A stretch of DNA of 64,000 nt, from assembly GCF_014489495.1 (NCBI RefSeq), contig NZ_CP060780.1, positions 806,001 to 870,000 on the forward strand. The letters are read 5' to 3'. Positions 37,341 to 46,657 of the stretch are shown piece by piece; position 1 is the first letter of the stretch; the number at the start of each line of letters is the position of its first letter. The notes below the pieces were generated by a model that worked only from the letters and a program-made list of their open reading frames with translations, was not told the origin of the DNA and made no database searches. This DNA comes from Sphingomonas daechungensis (GTDB lineage: Bacteria; Pseudomonadota; Alphaproteobacteria; Sphingomonadales; Sphingomonadaceae). The translations under genes were made by a program, and so were the position numbers.

Positions 37341-37420
37341 GGGTTGCGTGAAGCGCGGGAAGAGGCAAAGGAGCAGCCACCTTCAGACAGTGACGCCGGA
37401 AGAACAGAAGAGCAACGGAT

Positions 37421-39007
37421 TTGGACGCGCAGACGCTTCAGACGGCCGCAATGGCCTCAAAAGCCTGGCCCTATGAGGAGGCGCGCAAGCTCCTGAAGCG
37501 CTGGCCCGATGGCAAGCCCGACGGCGAGCCCATGATCTTCGAAACGGGGTATGGCCCCTCAGGCCTTCCGCACATCGGGACCTTCAACGAAGTATTGCGC
37601 ACGACCTTCGTCCGCCGCGCCTACGAAGAACTGACGGGAGGTGCGCCGACGCGCCTCATCGCGTTCAGCGACGACATGGACGGGCTTCGCAAGGTTCCGG
37701 ACAACGTGCCGGAGCAGGAAATGCTCGCGCAGTATCTGGGTCAGCCGCTGACCCGGATCCCCGACCCGTTCGGAAGTCACGAGAGCTTCGCTCATCACAA
37801 CAATGCGATGCTCCGTCATTTCCTCGATCGGTTCGGCTTCGACTACGAGTTCCTCTCGGCGACCGAGTGCTATGCCATCGGCCGATTCGACGAAATCCTC
37901 CGCTCGGTGCTGCGCAACTGGGATGGCGTGATGGGGGTCATGCTGCCGACGCTCCGCGAAGAGCGGCGGCAGACTTATTCGCCCGTTCTGCCGGTCTCGC
38001 CGTCTTCGGGCCGCGTGCTGCAGGTTCCGGTCGAGGTGGTGGACGCCGAAGCGGGAATGATCGCCTTCGACGACGAGGAAGGCCGCGTCGAGCAGACCGT
38101 GTTCGGCGGTCAGGCGAAGCTGCAGTGGAAGGTCGATTGGGCGGCACGGTGGGTCGCGCTCGGCGTCGACTATGAAATGGCGGGCAAGGACCTCATCGAC
38201 AGCGTCACCCAGTCATCGGAGATCGCTCGTGTGCTTGGCGGGCGCCCGCCCGAGGGCTTCAACTACGAGATGTTTCTCGACGAGAAGGGCGAGAAGATCT
38301 CGAAGTCGAAGGGGAACGGCCTCAGCCTCGACGAGTGGCTGCGTTACGGCAGCGAACCGAGCCTGGCCTTCTACATCTATCGCGAGCCGAAGAAGGCGAA
38401 GAGCCTGCATCTCGGGCTCATCCCGCGCGCGGTCGACGAATACTGGCAATTCCGCGGGAACTACGCGGACCAACCGATCGAGCAGAAGCTCGGCAATCCC
38501 GTGCACCATATTCACAATGGCAAGGTGCCGGGGCCGCGCAGTTTGCCGCTGACTTACGGCCTGCTTCTCAACCTCGTCAGCCTGCCGGGCATTCACGACA
38601 AGGAAACCGCCTGGCGCTTCGTCCAGCGTTACGCGCCGGAGACTTCCGCCAGCACGCATGCGGAGCTGGACGAGCTGATCGGGCTGGCGGTCAACTACGC
38701 TCGCGACTTCGTCGTCCCGACGTTGAAGCGGCGTCCGCCGACCGAGACGGAAGCGACCGCCCTACGCGATCTCGATGACGAGCTGGCCAAGTTGCCCGCC
38801 GACGCCGATGGCGAAGCGATCCAGAACATCGTCTTCGAAGTCGGCAAGCGCCACCCGTTCGAAAGCCTGCGCGGCTGGTTCCAGGCCTTGTACGAGACCC
38901 TGCTCGGCTCCTCGCAAGGTCCGCGCATGGGCAGCTTCATCGCGCTCTACGGCATCGACAACAGTCGACGCCTGATCGCCGAAGCTCTCGAAAGCGAACC
39001 CGCCTAG
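37421..39007 (+). CDS. lysS: Class I lysyl-tRNA synthetase
   Basis: Charges tRNA-Lys. The 528-residue protein has the class I signatures: the HIGH-like element GPSGLPHIGTF at about residue 45 and KISKSKGNGL near 290. This archaeal-type enzyme is the form used by alphaproteobacteria, in contrast to class II LysRS of most bacteria. I keep the TTG start at 37421 because the LQTAAMASKAWPYEEA segment is family-conserved; ATG at 37451 is the alternative. Intact, unlike many neighbours. Its stop shares CTAG with the next, convergent gene. Confidence 0.93.
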   Translation: MDAQTLQTAAMASKAWPYEEARKLLKRWPDGKPDGEPMIFETGYGPSGLPHIGTFNEVLRTTFVRRAYEELTGGAPTRLIAFSDDMDGLRKVPDNVPEQEMLAQYLGQPLTRIPDPFGSHESFAHHNNAMLRHFLDRFGFDYEFLSATECYAIGRFDEILRSVLRNWDGVMGVMLPTLREERRQTYSPVLPVSPSSGRVLQVPVEVVDAEAGMIAFDDEEGRVEQTVFGGQAKLQWKVDWAARWVALGVDYEMAGKDLIDSVTQSSEIARVLGGRPPEGFNYEMFLDEKGEKISKSKGNGLSLDEWLRYGSEPSLAFYIYREPKKAKSLHLGLIPRAVDEYWQFRGNYADQPIEQKLGNPVHHIHNGKVPGPRSLPLTYGLLLNLVSLPGIHDKETAWRFVQRYAPETSASTHAELDELIGLAVNYARDFVVPTLKRRPPTETEATALRDLDDELAKLPADADGEAIQNIVFEVGKRHPFESLRGWFQALYETLLGSSQGPRMGSFIALYGIDNSRRLIAEALESEPA

Positions 39008-39239
39008 GGCTGGAACGCCCGGCTGGGTCCGAACATCGGACCTTCGCCAAACGCATCCTGACGCGAAACGAAGATCAACGTCGTCGTTCCCGCCTCCGCT
39101 TTGGCTTCCGCAAGCATTCGTGCACGCGCGACGGGACATCCCGGCAGCTCATCCGAGCCAACAAAGACCTGGCTCGCCGATGCTGGAACGAACCAGCATA
39201 GCGCCCCAAAAGAAGCAGTGGTTTCGAATGCTTGGGCAT
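39004..39239 (-). CDS. Small secreted protein, unknown family, frameshifted
   Basis: Recognisable only after adding one base. From ATG 39239 the frame reads MPKHSKPLLLLG, then breaks in the run at 39204-39207 (CCCC on the plus strand). One more base gives a signal peptide ending LCWFVPASA and a mature part SQVFVGSDELPGCPVARARM followed by TTTLIFVSRQDAFGEGPMF, 78 residues in total. The corrected stop falls exactly on the CTAG shared with the lysyl-tRNA synthetase gene, which supports it. No known family. Confidence 0.6.
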
Positions 39240-39376
39240 TGCCGTGCTCCTCGACAGCCGATCATATCGTAAAGCCGCGTCGCGTTCGGGCGATTTCGAT
39301 GGCCTGCGTGCCAAATTTCGGCAAACGGCGAGGCCGCTGCGATTTACTTCAGTCCAGAATTTGGCAGGCTGCCGCC

Positions 39377-39843
39377 ATGCTCGACCGCTTCGACATCAGT
39401 CTCCTCAACCTGGTCCAGCGTGACGATGGCCAGACGGCGGAAGTGTTGGCGAACAACGTCCCCCTCTCACCATCGGCGATTGCGCGGCGGCTGCGACGGT
39501 TGCGTGCCAACGGAATTATCGCGCGGACGATCGCTTTGCTCTCTCCGCGCCTGGTCGAGCGCCGGCTTCGCGCCCTCGTCCTGATCCAGCTTAGCGAGCA
39601 CGCCGACCTGAAAGGCAAGGACGCGTTGGAGAAGAGGCTGCTCGAGGCGCCCTGCGTGCAATTCTGCTACGAGATCGCCGGTCCCACGACATCGTTGCTT
39701 TATTCGACTGCGAAAGCATGTCGGCCTTCAACGACGCCTCGGACGAACTGCTGGTGTCCTCTCCCACGGTCCGTCGCTACGAAACGCACTTCGTGAAACG
39801 CGAAGTGAAGTTCGCACCCTTCGTCGAACTGAGCGAAGGCTAG
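39377..39843 (+). CDS. Lrp/AsnC family transcriptional regulator, frameshifted
   Basis: Feast/famine regulator of 155 residues after correction. The N-terminal helix-turn-helix is LDRFDISLLNLVQRDD followed by LSPSAIARRLRRLRANGII. The effector domain continues to YEIAGP and, after one C missing from CCC at 39684-39686, as HDIVALFDCESMSAF to the end EVKFAPFVELSEG. The stop shares CTAG with the convergent DUF885 gene. Ligand and targets unknown. Confidence 0.88.
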
Positions 39844-41688
39844 CTCGCCTTCTTCGCCGCGATCCAGCGGTCGATCTTCTGCTCGAGGATCTGCAGGGCA
39901 GCGCTCCGGTGTTCAACACCTGCGCATGGAATTCGCGGATGTCGAACTTGTCGCCGAGCTCGGCCTTGGCCTTGTCCCGAAGCCGCTGGATCGTCAGCGA
40001 GCCGACCTTGTACGCCGTCGCCTGGCTCGGGATGGCGATGTAACGCTCGACCTCCGCCGTGGCATCGGTGCGGCCCATGCCCGAATTGTCGAGCATGTAC
40101 TTGATCGCCTGATCGCGCGTCCAACCCTTGGCGTGGATGCCGCTGTCGACCACGAGCCGCATCGCGCGCAGCATTTCGTCGTTGAGCGTCCCGAAGCGCT
40201 GGTACGGGTCCTTGTAAAAGCCCATGTCGTAGCCAAGCGTCTCCGCATAGAGCGCCCAGCCTTCGACGTACGCCGTATTGCCCCGAACCGCATGAAGGCC
40301 GGAAGCGCCTCATTCTCCTGTGCGAGGCTGATCTGGAAATGGTGCCCGGGCGCACCTTCATGCAGGAACAGGGTCGTTTCACCCCACGTGCTCCGTGAAG
40401 GAAGATCGTAGGCATTGAAGTAGAACGTGCCGGGCCGGGACCCGTCCGGCGTGCCCTGCTCGTAGGAGCCGCCGGCTTCGAACTTCTCGCGGAACGGATC
40501 GTACGGCTTGATTACCAGCGCGGTCTTCGGGACCGTCGCGAAATATTGCGGGATGTGGGCGTCGACGGCTTTCCCGATGCGGTAATAATCCTCGGTCAGC
40601 GACTCCCGGCTCTTCGGCTGGAACTGCTTGGCCGTCCGCATGTGGTCGAAGAACTGGTGCAGATTGCCCTTGAAGCCGACTTGCTGCCGGATCTTGTCGA
40701 ATTCCGAATTGATGCGCGCCACTTCCTTGAGGCCAAGGTCGTGAATCTCGTCGGGGGTCATCGGCAGCGTGGTCGTCGACTGCAGCAGGTAGCGGTACAG
40801 GTGATCGCCGCCCTTCATGTACATCAGGCCGACGCCTTCACGGGCATTGCCGAGATATTCGTCGCGGAGAAAATCACGCAGGCGGGTCAGGGCCGGGTAG
40901 ATCTCATCCGAAATGGCCGCCCGATACTCACGTGTCAGCCGCTCGCGATCCGCAGCGCCGATCGCGTCCGGGAATTCCTTTACCGGACCGAAGTATGGCG
41001 AGTCTTCGGGCTTCTGCTTCAACTGCGTGTCGAGCTGTTCGATCATGTTGCGAACGGTCAGCCTGGTCTCGACGACGCCCGCGGCCTCGCCTTCCTTGAA
41101 CCGCCCGATGGCGCGGTCGACGTAGACCACGAAATCCTTGTGACGCTTCAGGTTGTTCTCATAGTCCGCAAGCGTGTTGAATGGCGCTCCACCCTTCCCG
41201 CTTGCGAAGGTCGGATAGAAGGTCTGGATGCCGTAGAAGTGATTGAGCGGGCGGACCTTGGTCAGGTTCAAGATGTCCGGCTGGTAACCCCGCAGCGTGT
41301 CCTTCGTAGTAAATTCGAACGTGTCGTACGCCAGCTGGTCGGTCTCATCGAGCTGGTCGCGCGGGATGGCATGAAGCGCTTCGAGGTCGCTTTCGCCAGC
41401 CGCTTTCTCTGCTGCATAATATTCGTCGCTGATGTTGTCGCCGAGCCGGTCGGCATAGCGCATGTCGCCGCGAAAGATCGCGCTGATCGGGTTGCGCTTG
41501 AGCGAGGCTTCGTCGCTGGCCTTGAACAGGTCGAACAGCCGGTCGTGCGCGCTCTTCTCCGGGACTGGCGCCGGGGCTGCTTCGGCAACCGGAGCGACAG
41601 GCGCAGGCTCGACCGCCGGGACGCCTGCGCAGGCGCCAAGCGCCGTCAGCGACGCACCAAGGAGGAAGAGGCGAAAACAAGGCTTCAT
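39840..41688 (-). CDS. DUF885 lipoprotein/exported protein, two frameshifts
   Basis: Second DUF885 protein of the window, 616 residues when corrected. The leader MKPCFRLFLLGASLTALGACAG has a lipobox-like LGAC. The metallopeptidase-like motif is FLHEGAPGHHFQI near residue 460, then YVEGWALYAETLGYD. One base is missing at 40281-40284 (splitting FMRFG from GNTAYVEG) and one at 39896-39898 (before LQILEQKIDRW). The long Pro/Ala linker (residues 22-45) is typical of surface-tethered lipoproteins. It is only distantly similar to the protein at 14836-16665. Confidence 0.87.
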
Positions 41689-41773
41689 GATGACACTTTC
41701 TGTGACCGGCGGCGGATAGGAAAAGGGGCGCCGCGATGCCGCAACGCCCCTTCGTCCAATGAACTTCTGCTGT

Positions 41774-42732
41774 CTACCAGAAGAAGTTGTAGATGATGTC
41801 CGCGATCTGCCCGGTGTAGATGTTCACCAGCACCGCATCGTGGTGATAACGGACCCAGCGGTACGGTCCGTAGGCCGGCGGCAAACGATAATACCACGGG
41901 TCGTTCAGCCAGAAGCTGCTGCCGTAATAGCTCGGCCACATGCGCCAGCCGAGACCGTAGCGGAAGTAATCCCAGCCGAACGGATCGTAGTAGAAACCGA
42001 TGTGGAAGCGGCTGCGATGGCGTCGCCTCCAGTCGTTCCAGTCGTAACGGTGATCGCGCCGCCAGTCCGTGTTCCAATGACGGTTGGGATGCGCATGTCT
42101 CGTGTTCGCCGTGCTCGGCGCCGGCGGCTCCGTGCCGAACATCGGCCGTCGGCTGACCCGGCGCTCGCTTGGCTGGACAACGTGGGGCGTATCTCGACGC
42201 GGCTCGACCAGCGGCCCGCCTTCGCGGCTATTCGGCGGGACCCGCACGTTGCGGTCCTCGATCGTCGAATTCTCGGCCGGACCGTCCCGCCTAGTCCCGC
42301 GCCAGTTGCGAACCGTGTCGGACGTCTCGGCCGGCTGGACATGCCGCTCGACGTCGGGTCGATCCGGTAGTGTCGGACGCTCCGACTTCCGGACGTGCGT
42401 TTCCGCGGCGCTCGGAGTCTCAACGGCCGGCCGCTCCGGAAGGCTCGGCGCGTGCTCAGCCTTTCTGGCATGGCCCTCGAACGCATTCGGCTGCGGCTCA
42501 GTGAAAGTGCCATTGCCGTTCGAACGGCCGCCGGAGTCCGGACGGCTCGAGTTCTGCTGCGGCTGATAGCTGCGTTCGGGTCGCGACGGGCGCTCCGACC
42601 GCTGGCTGTCGCCGTCGGACTGGGACTTCTCGGCGCGGTGGCCGCGGAAACCGCGATTTTCACTATCGTTGGGCCGGCGAGAGCGGGCGACGCCGCGCTG
42701 GCCAGCAACATCAGGAGAAAGACCTTACGCAT
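41774..42732 (-). CDS. RcnB-like secreted protein, frameshifted
   Basis: A 319-residue exported protein. Leader MRKVFLLMLLASAASPALA, then a long Arg/Ser/Glu/Pro-rich low-complexity region (about residues 25-210), and a C-terminal RcnB-type domain (WYYRLPPAYGPYRWVRYHHD and IADIIYNFFW). One base is missing just after the signal peptide at 42671-42675. RcnB proteins act in periplasmic nickel/cobalt homeostasis in enterobacteria; in alphaproteobacteria the role is open. ATG at 42732 has GAGG at 8 bases, better than the ATG six bases earlier. Confidence 0.8.
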
Positions 42733-42857
42733 CGCCATTACCTCGGCACTGGAGTTGTACGACAGACCGTGCGCCTGCGCAGATGAGCCGAGGGTGAACC
42801 ATTCCGCAAGCGAATCGTAATCTTGCCATCGCCGGGGACGCGGTACACGGCGGGCGA

Positions 42858-43630
42858 ATGGTCGACTTGCAAACATCCGCCGGCGTCATCGGGATCGATG
42901 TCGAGGGCGAAGGAGCCATTCCGATCCTGTTCCTTCACGGGGTCGGATCGGACAAGAGCGTCTGGAAGGGCCAGCTCGAACACTTCGGTCGGCATCGCCG
43001 GGCAATCGCGATCGATTATCCGGCTACGGCGAAAGCGCATTCCTGCCGGATGCGACCCGTGAGGACTTTGCCCGGGCCGCGTGGGCGGCATTGGACGCGC
43101 TCGACATCGACGAAGCGCACGTCTGCGGACTCTCGCTCGGCGGCGTCGTCGCGATCGCCATGCATGCCGCGGCTCCCGATCGCTGCCGCTCGCTGATCAT
43201 CGCCGACAGCTTCGCCGCGCACCCGCAGGGACAGGCCATTTACGACCGCTCGATCGCCGCGAGCAGCGACATGCGCGGCCTGGCGGAAGCGCGGATCGGA
43301 GCGCTGATGGCAAACCAGGACCCGACAGTCAGAGGCCAGGTCATCGAGACCATGTCGCGCATCGACCCCGAAGCCTATCGCCTTGGCGCCCGGGCGGTCT
43401 GGCTCGCCGACCAGCGGGAGCGCGCCGCTGCGATCCGCACGCCGACCCTGGTCATTTGCGGCGACGAAGACGCCATCACCCCGCCGGCGCTTTCGGAGGA
43501 GCTCGCGAACCTCATCCCCGGCGCCGCCCTCGACATCATCGCGGGAGCTTCGCATCTCGCGAACCTCGACAAGCCGGCGGAATTCAACGCCGCCATCGAC
43601 GCCTTCCTGGCCAGGATCGAGACGCGCTGA
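42858..43630 (+). CDS. Alpha/beta hydrolase, frameshifted
   Basis: Serine hydrolase fold of 257 residues after restoring one G at 43022-43023 (joining AIAIDYP to GYGESAFLPD). The oxyanion segment is LFLHGVGSDKSVW; the nucleophile elbow is VCGLSLGGVV; Asp is in VICGDEDAITPP and His in IIAGASHLANLD. This resembles 3-oxoadipate enol-lactonase and related C-C or ester hydrolases. It is followed directly by a ferredoxin whose GTG abuts its TGA, so the pair is probably an operon. Confidence 0.87.
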
Positions 43631-43948
43631 GTGCCGACCGTCTGGGCCACCACGCGCCGCGGCGAGACTCGCCAGATCCACGCGAAGTCCGGCGCCTCCC
43701 TGAAGGACAATCTCAAGCGCGGCGGAATGGACGAGATCCTCGGCCTGTGCGGCGGCTGCGCGAGCTGCGGCACCTGCCACGTCTATGTCGCGGAGGATTG
43801 GCTGAGCCGCCTGCCGCCGATCCAGCCGGACGAAGAAACCATCCTCGCCTTCTCGGACTGGCGCGAGCCGAACAGCCGGCTGTCCTGCCAGATCAAGGTC
43901 ACCGACGAACTCGACGGCCTCAGCCTGACCGTCGCTCCTGAGGACTAG
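43631..43948 (+). CDS. 2Fe-2S ferredoxin (adrenodoxin/putidaredoxin type)
   Basis: Electron-transfer protein of 105 residues. The cluster ligands are in LCGGCASCGTCHVYV (Cys-x5-Cys-x2-Cys arrangement) with the fourth Cys in SRLSCQIKVT. Such ferredoxins feed cytochrome P450s or ring-hydroxylating oxygenases; no partner reductase or oxygenase is adjacent. GTG start directly after the hydrolase stop. Overall the two genes may belong to an aromatic or ester catabolic function, which is inference. Confidence 0.92.
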   Translation: MPTVWATTRRGETRQIHAKSGASLKDNLKRGGMDEILGLCGGCASCGTCHVYVAEDWLSRLPPIQPDEETILAFSDWREPNSRLSCQIKVTDELDGLSLTVAPED

Positions 43949-44229
43949 GCGCGACCGAAGCACGCCGCGCATTTCGGCCCTAGCTGTTGAACCGCCGCGC
44001 CTCCGCTTTCGACTCAATGCGGACACTTAGGACGCTGCGCGATGACGCCGCATGTCGTCCGAAACCTATTGTCTGCCAATAGGGCGAGGGCGCTACGACG
44101 ACCGTCTCATGTTCCAGGCAGGCCGCTTACAACTCAAACCGAACCTGCCTCCCGCACGGACCCAATATCTGCTAAAAAAGGGTTCGGAGGGGTCGTGGTT
44201 TACTCAACCGCATTACGTGAGTTCCAGTC

Positions 44230-44421
44230 ATGGACCAGTTCGTTGCCACCGAGAACATCCGCCGCTTCAGACAACAATTAGCCGAGTGCACCGAGGATCG
44301 TCAGCGGCGAATGATCGAGTCGCTGCTGGGCGCGGAGATTCAGAAGCTTAGGCAAATTCAGTTGATCTGCGAGCCGAGTCACGTCGGGACCGATCAATCA
44401 AGCGGCACGAGCTCTACTTAA
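44230..44421 (+). CDS. Small hypothetical helical protein
   Basis: A 63-residue soluble protein, mostly helical: MDQFVATENIRRFRQQLAEC then EDRQRRMIESLLGAEIQKLR. Short proteins with this MDxFxxxENIxxFRxxL pattern are common in alphaproteobacteria and unannotated. The preceding 280 bases (43949-44229) contain no gene I can support. It lies 12 bases before the PEP-CTERM gene. Confidence 0.6.
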   Translation: MDQFVATENIRRFRQQLAECTEDRQRRMIESLLGAEIQKLRQIQLICEPSHVGTDQSSGTSST

Positions 44422-44433
44422 GAGGGGCAAGCC

Positions 44434-44999
44434 ATGGGAACATCAAGATTGAACGCAATAGATATTGTGGCTGTTGCGCTCGGAATCGGAACTGCAGCGC
44501 CGTCGGCAGCGTCGGTGATCTGGGTCAACGGGCATGGCGACGTCCCAGGAACGACAACGACGTACATCTGTTCTCAGACACCATTTCCATCTGCTCCGCC
44601 GGCGTGCCCCTCCACTCAGATCGCCTGGAGCTTTCCGTTCTCTGTAACGGTCGCGGTAGATCCAGACGCTCTGACGCTTGCCCCTGCGTCCTTCCATAAC
44701 CTTCAAGTTGGCAACTTCTTCTTTGCGGATTTCTCGATCGCACTTTTGGGCTTGGACCAGTGGGGAAATTATATTTTCGAGGGCCAAGATCTCTCAATCT
44801 CCGGTACGACGAATCTCCACCCCTGCTTTGGCGGAGCGGATCCCTGCACAATCGACATGAGTGCATTTTCAGGCCGTACTTTCACTGTCGAGCAGATTGA
44901 TCCCAAGCCAGTTCCTGAGCCCACCACTTGGCTGACGATGCTGTTGGGGTTCGTAGCTATCGGTTCGCTGCTGAGACGAACCTCGAAAAGGTCGCATAA
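44434..44999 (+). CDS. PEP-CTERM sorting domain protein, frameshifted at the C-terminus
   Basis: Exosortase substrate. N-terminal signal region to SAASVIWVNGHGD; a middle beta-rich region with Cys pairs (TYICSQ, PPACPSTQ, HPCFGGADPCT); and the tripartite sorting signal: VPEPTTW, a hydrophobic segment LTMLLGFVAIGSLL and the basic RRTSK. As read, the frame runs 26 residues past the basic cluster, which is abnormal. One extra A in the AAAA at 44986-44989 gives SKKVA and a stop at 44999, the usual ending, 188 residues. Expected to be controlled by PrsK/PrsR, though I see no clear sigma-54 promoter upstream. Confidence 0.8.
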
Positions 45000-45175
45000 T
45001 CGCGTTCCCAGTCTTCTGCATTGGGGCTACGGAAGATCTCACTTGCCTCCCTTGGAGACTTCGGAACAGGGAACATAAAAGTACCTCGCATGAAGGCGAT
45101 CCACGCTTGGCTTTGCGTATCTCAAGTCTGCGACGCGTTCCCCCTTGCGAATTTAAGGCGATTAGCCCGCAGCAA

Positions 45176-46000
45176 TCATTCAATCGCACCGGGTGCGCCT
45201 AAGATCGCCCGTGCTCCGTCCTGGAAGTCGTCCGCCGGCGGATCCTTCAATCGGAACACGCGTAGCACACGCTCATCCGGCCTTGCCTCCAGCCGAAAAT
45301 TGCCGCTGTCCAGAAGTCCGGCAACCCATTCGAGGAATCCGCCCAAGGATTCCGCAAGCACGGTCTTGGTATCCTCGTCGCGCCCGAAGAGGATGACCTG
45401 GCCCACGCGCCCTCGTGGCCACGGACCGAAATCGAGGCCAATGTGATTGCCCGAGCCGTCATGGGTGAGCGGCAACCAGCGCGGATTGATATAGGCCGAA
45501 TCGACGGCACCGTCCGGCCACCCCCTGCCGGGAATCTTATAGCGATCACCGCCTAGGCTTAAGAGCACTCGGTTCCATGCCGCCCATTGTGCGCCGGCCT
45601 CCCGGAGGGGCAGCAGAGGCAGCCCGTAAATGTGGCCCCAGCGATCATCTTTTTCGCCGTCATGCCACCGGTAAAGCTGGCGATAAGACGCCGGCAGGTT
45701 GATCCCGACCAGGCGCTCGAACGCGTCCAGCTGCGCTTCCGTCGCAGGCGGATTGAACCGATACCTGTCTGGCGGAAGATGCGCAGCATACCACGCGTCG
45801 AGACGCGCAAGCACCGCCGCGATGTTTTCCTCGAGCAACGGCTTCGGTTCGCCGGGCGGCCGCTTCGGCGGCTCCTTATCCGGCATCGCCGGCTTTGTAA
45901 TTCGTCGCTGCTTCGAGCACGTCGTTGGGAGGATCCCAGCTACCGCTAAGGCTCCAGCCAGCGACGCTCCAACCAACAGCTTACGCCGACTCCAATTCAT
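45176..46000 (-). CDS. SMI1/KNR4 domain protein with an export signal
   Basis: A 274-residue protein. The N-terminus MNWSRRKLLVGASLAGALAV has a twin-arginine-like motif (SRRKLLV) and a hydrophobic core, followed by a Pro/Lys linker. The body matches SMI1/KNR4: PATEAQLDAFERLVGINLP, ASYRQLYRWHDGE, LPLTHDGSGNHIGLDF. Members of this superfamily are often cytoplasmic immunity proteins in toxin systems; an exported form is unusual. No toxin gene lies next to it. Confidence 0.82.
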   Translation of the reverse strand: MNWSRRKLLVGASLAGALAVAGILPTTCSKQRRITKPAMPDKEPPKRPPGEPKPLLEENIAAVLARLDAWYAAHLPPDRYRFNPPATEAQLDAFERLVGINLPASYRQLYRWHDGEKDDRWGHIYGLPLLPLREAGAQWAAWNRVLLSLGGDRYKIPGRGWPDGAVDSAYINPRWLPLTHDGSGNHIGLDFGPWPRGRVGQVILFGRDEDTKTVLAESLGGFLEWVAGLLDSGNFRLEARPDERVLRVFRLKDPPADDFQDGARAILGAPGAIE

Positions 46001-46165
46001 AACGGCTGGATTGGCAGAGACTTACTAATGTCAGCTTTCCACCCATTCCTGCCACTAGGACGCTCGCGGCGCCTTACCCCCATTGCGGACACCCGCGATG
46101 CCGGTAATTTGCCCGACATCCGAGTTCGAGCGTTAACGGCATTCTGGAACCGTGGAGAATGAGCA

Positions 46166-46450
46166 TTGCGTCTGCCAGGTTGGGTTGAGCGAGAAGAGCG
46201 GGAGGCGGTGTCGATCGACGCCTCGGTGGTCTTGCAGGATGGACGGACGTTCCCGGCGATGATCCGCGATGTCTCCGCGAACGGCTGCTGCGTGGAATGC
46301 GACGAGGTGCTGCCGGTGGCCGAGACCATTCGACTCGATCTCGGCGAGGACAGCATCGAGGCCGAGGTGCGGTGGGCACTCTCCGGGGCGGCAGGATTGC
46401 AACTGGTCAACCGGAACGCCGGCGACAAATGGGCCCAGCGCCGGAGATGA
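46166..46450 (+). CDS. PilZ domain protein
   Basis: A 94-residue single-domain protein with the c-di-GMP-binding PilZ pattern: basic N-terminal REEREAVSIDASVV, the D-x-S-x-x-G element RDVSANGCCVE, and EAEVRWALSGAAGLQLV. The usual RxxxR motif is represented only by VEREER, so ligand binding is uncertain. Start is a TTG at 46166 without a strong ribosome binding site; the true start could be hidden. The following 207 bases hold no gene. Confidence 0.75.
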   Translation: MRLPGWVEREEREAVSIDASVVLQDGRTFPAMIRDVSANGCCVECDEVLPVAETIRLDLGEDSIEAEVRWALSGAAGLQLVNRNAGDKWAQRRR

Positions 46451-46657
46451 CCGGGGCGGGTTGAAGCGAACACCGGCAGCGCCTGATTTCAAATAGGTCG
46501 ACGGGGCCTGTCCTACAGGCGCTCTATTGTGCCATGCTGTGCCAATGCGCCGCCGCACGTCCGGTCCGAACCTCGCTAAGTTGCCCGGCCCTCACGTGGG
46601 CACCCGCGCGCACACGCGTGTCACCGTGAACATTGGGAACATTCGAGGTCTGCCAGC

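Noticed and set aside
44052..44351. A 99-residue open frame overlapping the 63-residue gene
   Set aside because: No plausible start context or protein character; the 63-residue frame in the same stretch has a helical repeat pattern seen in other proteins.
44385..44433. GGCACG upstream of the PEP-CTERM gene as a sigma-54 promoter
   Set aside because: No GC of the -12 element at the required spacing, so the match is only half.
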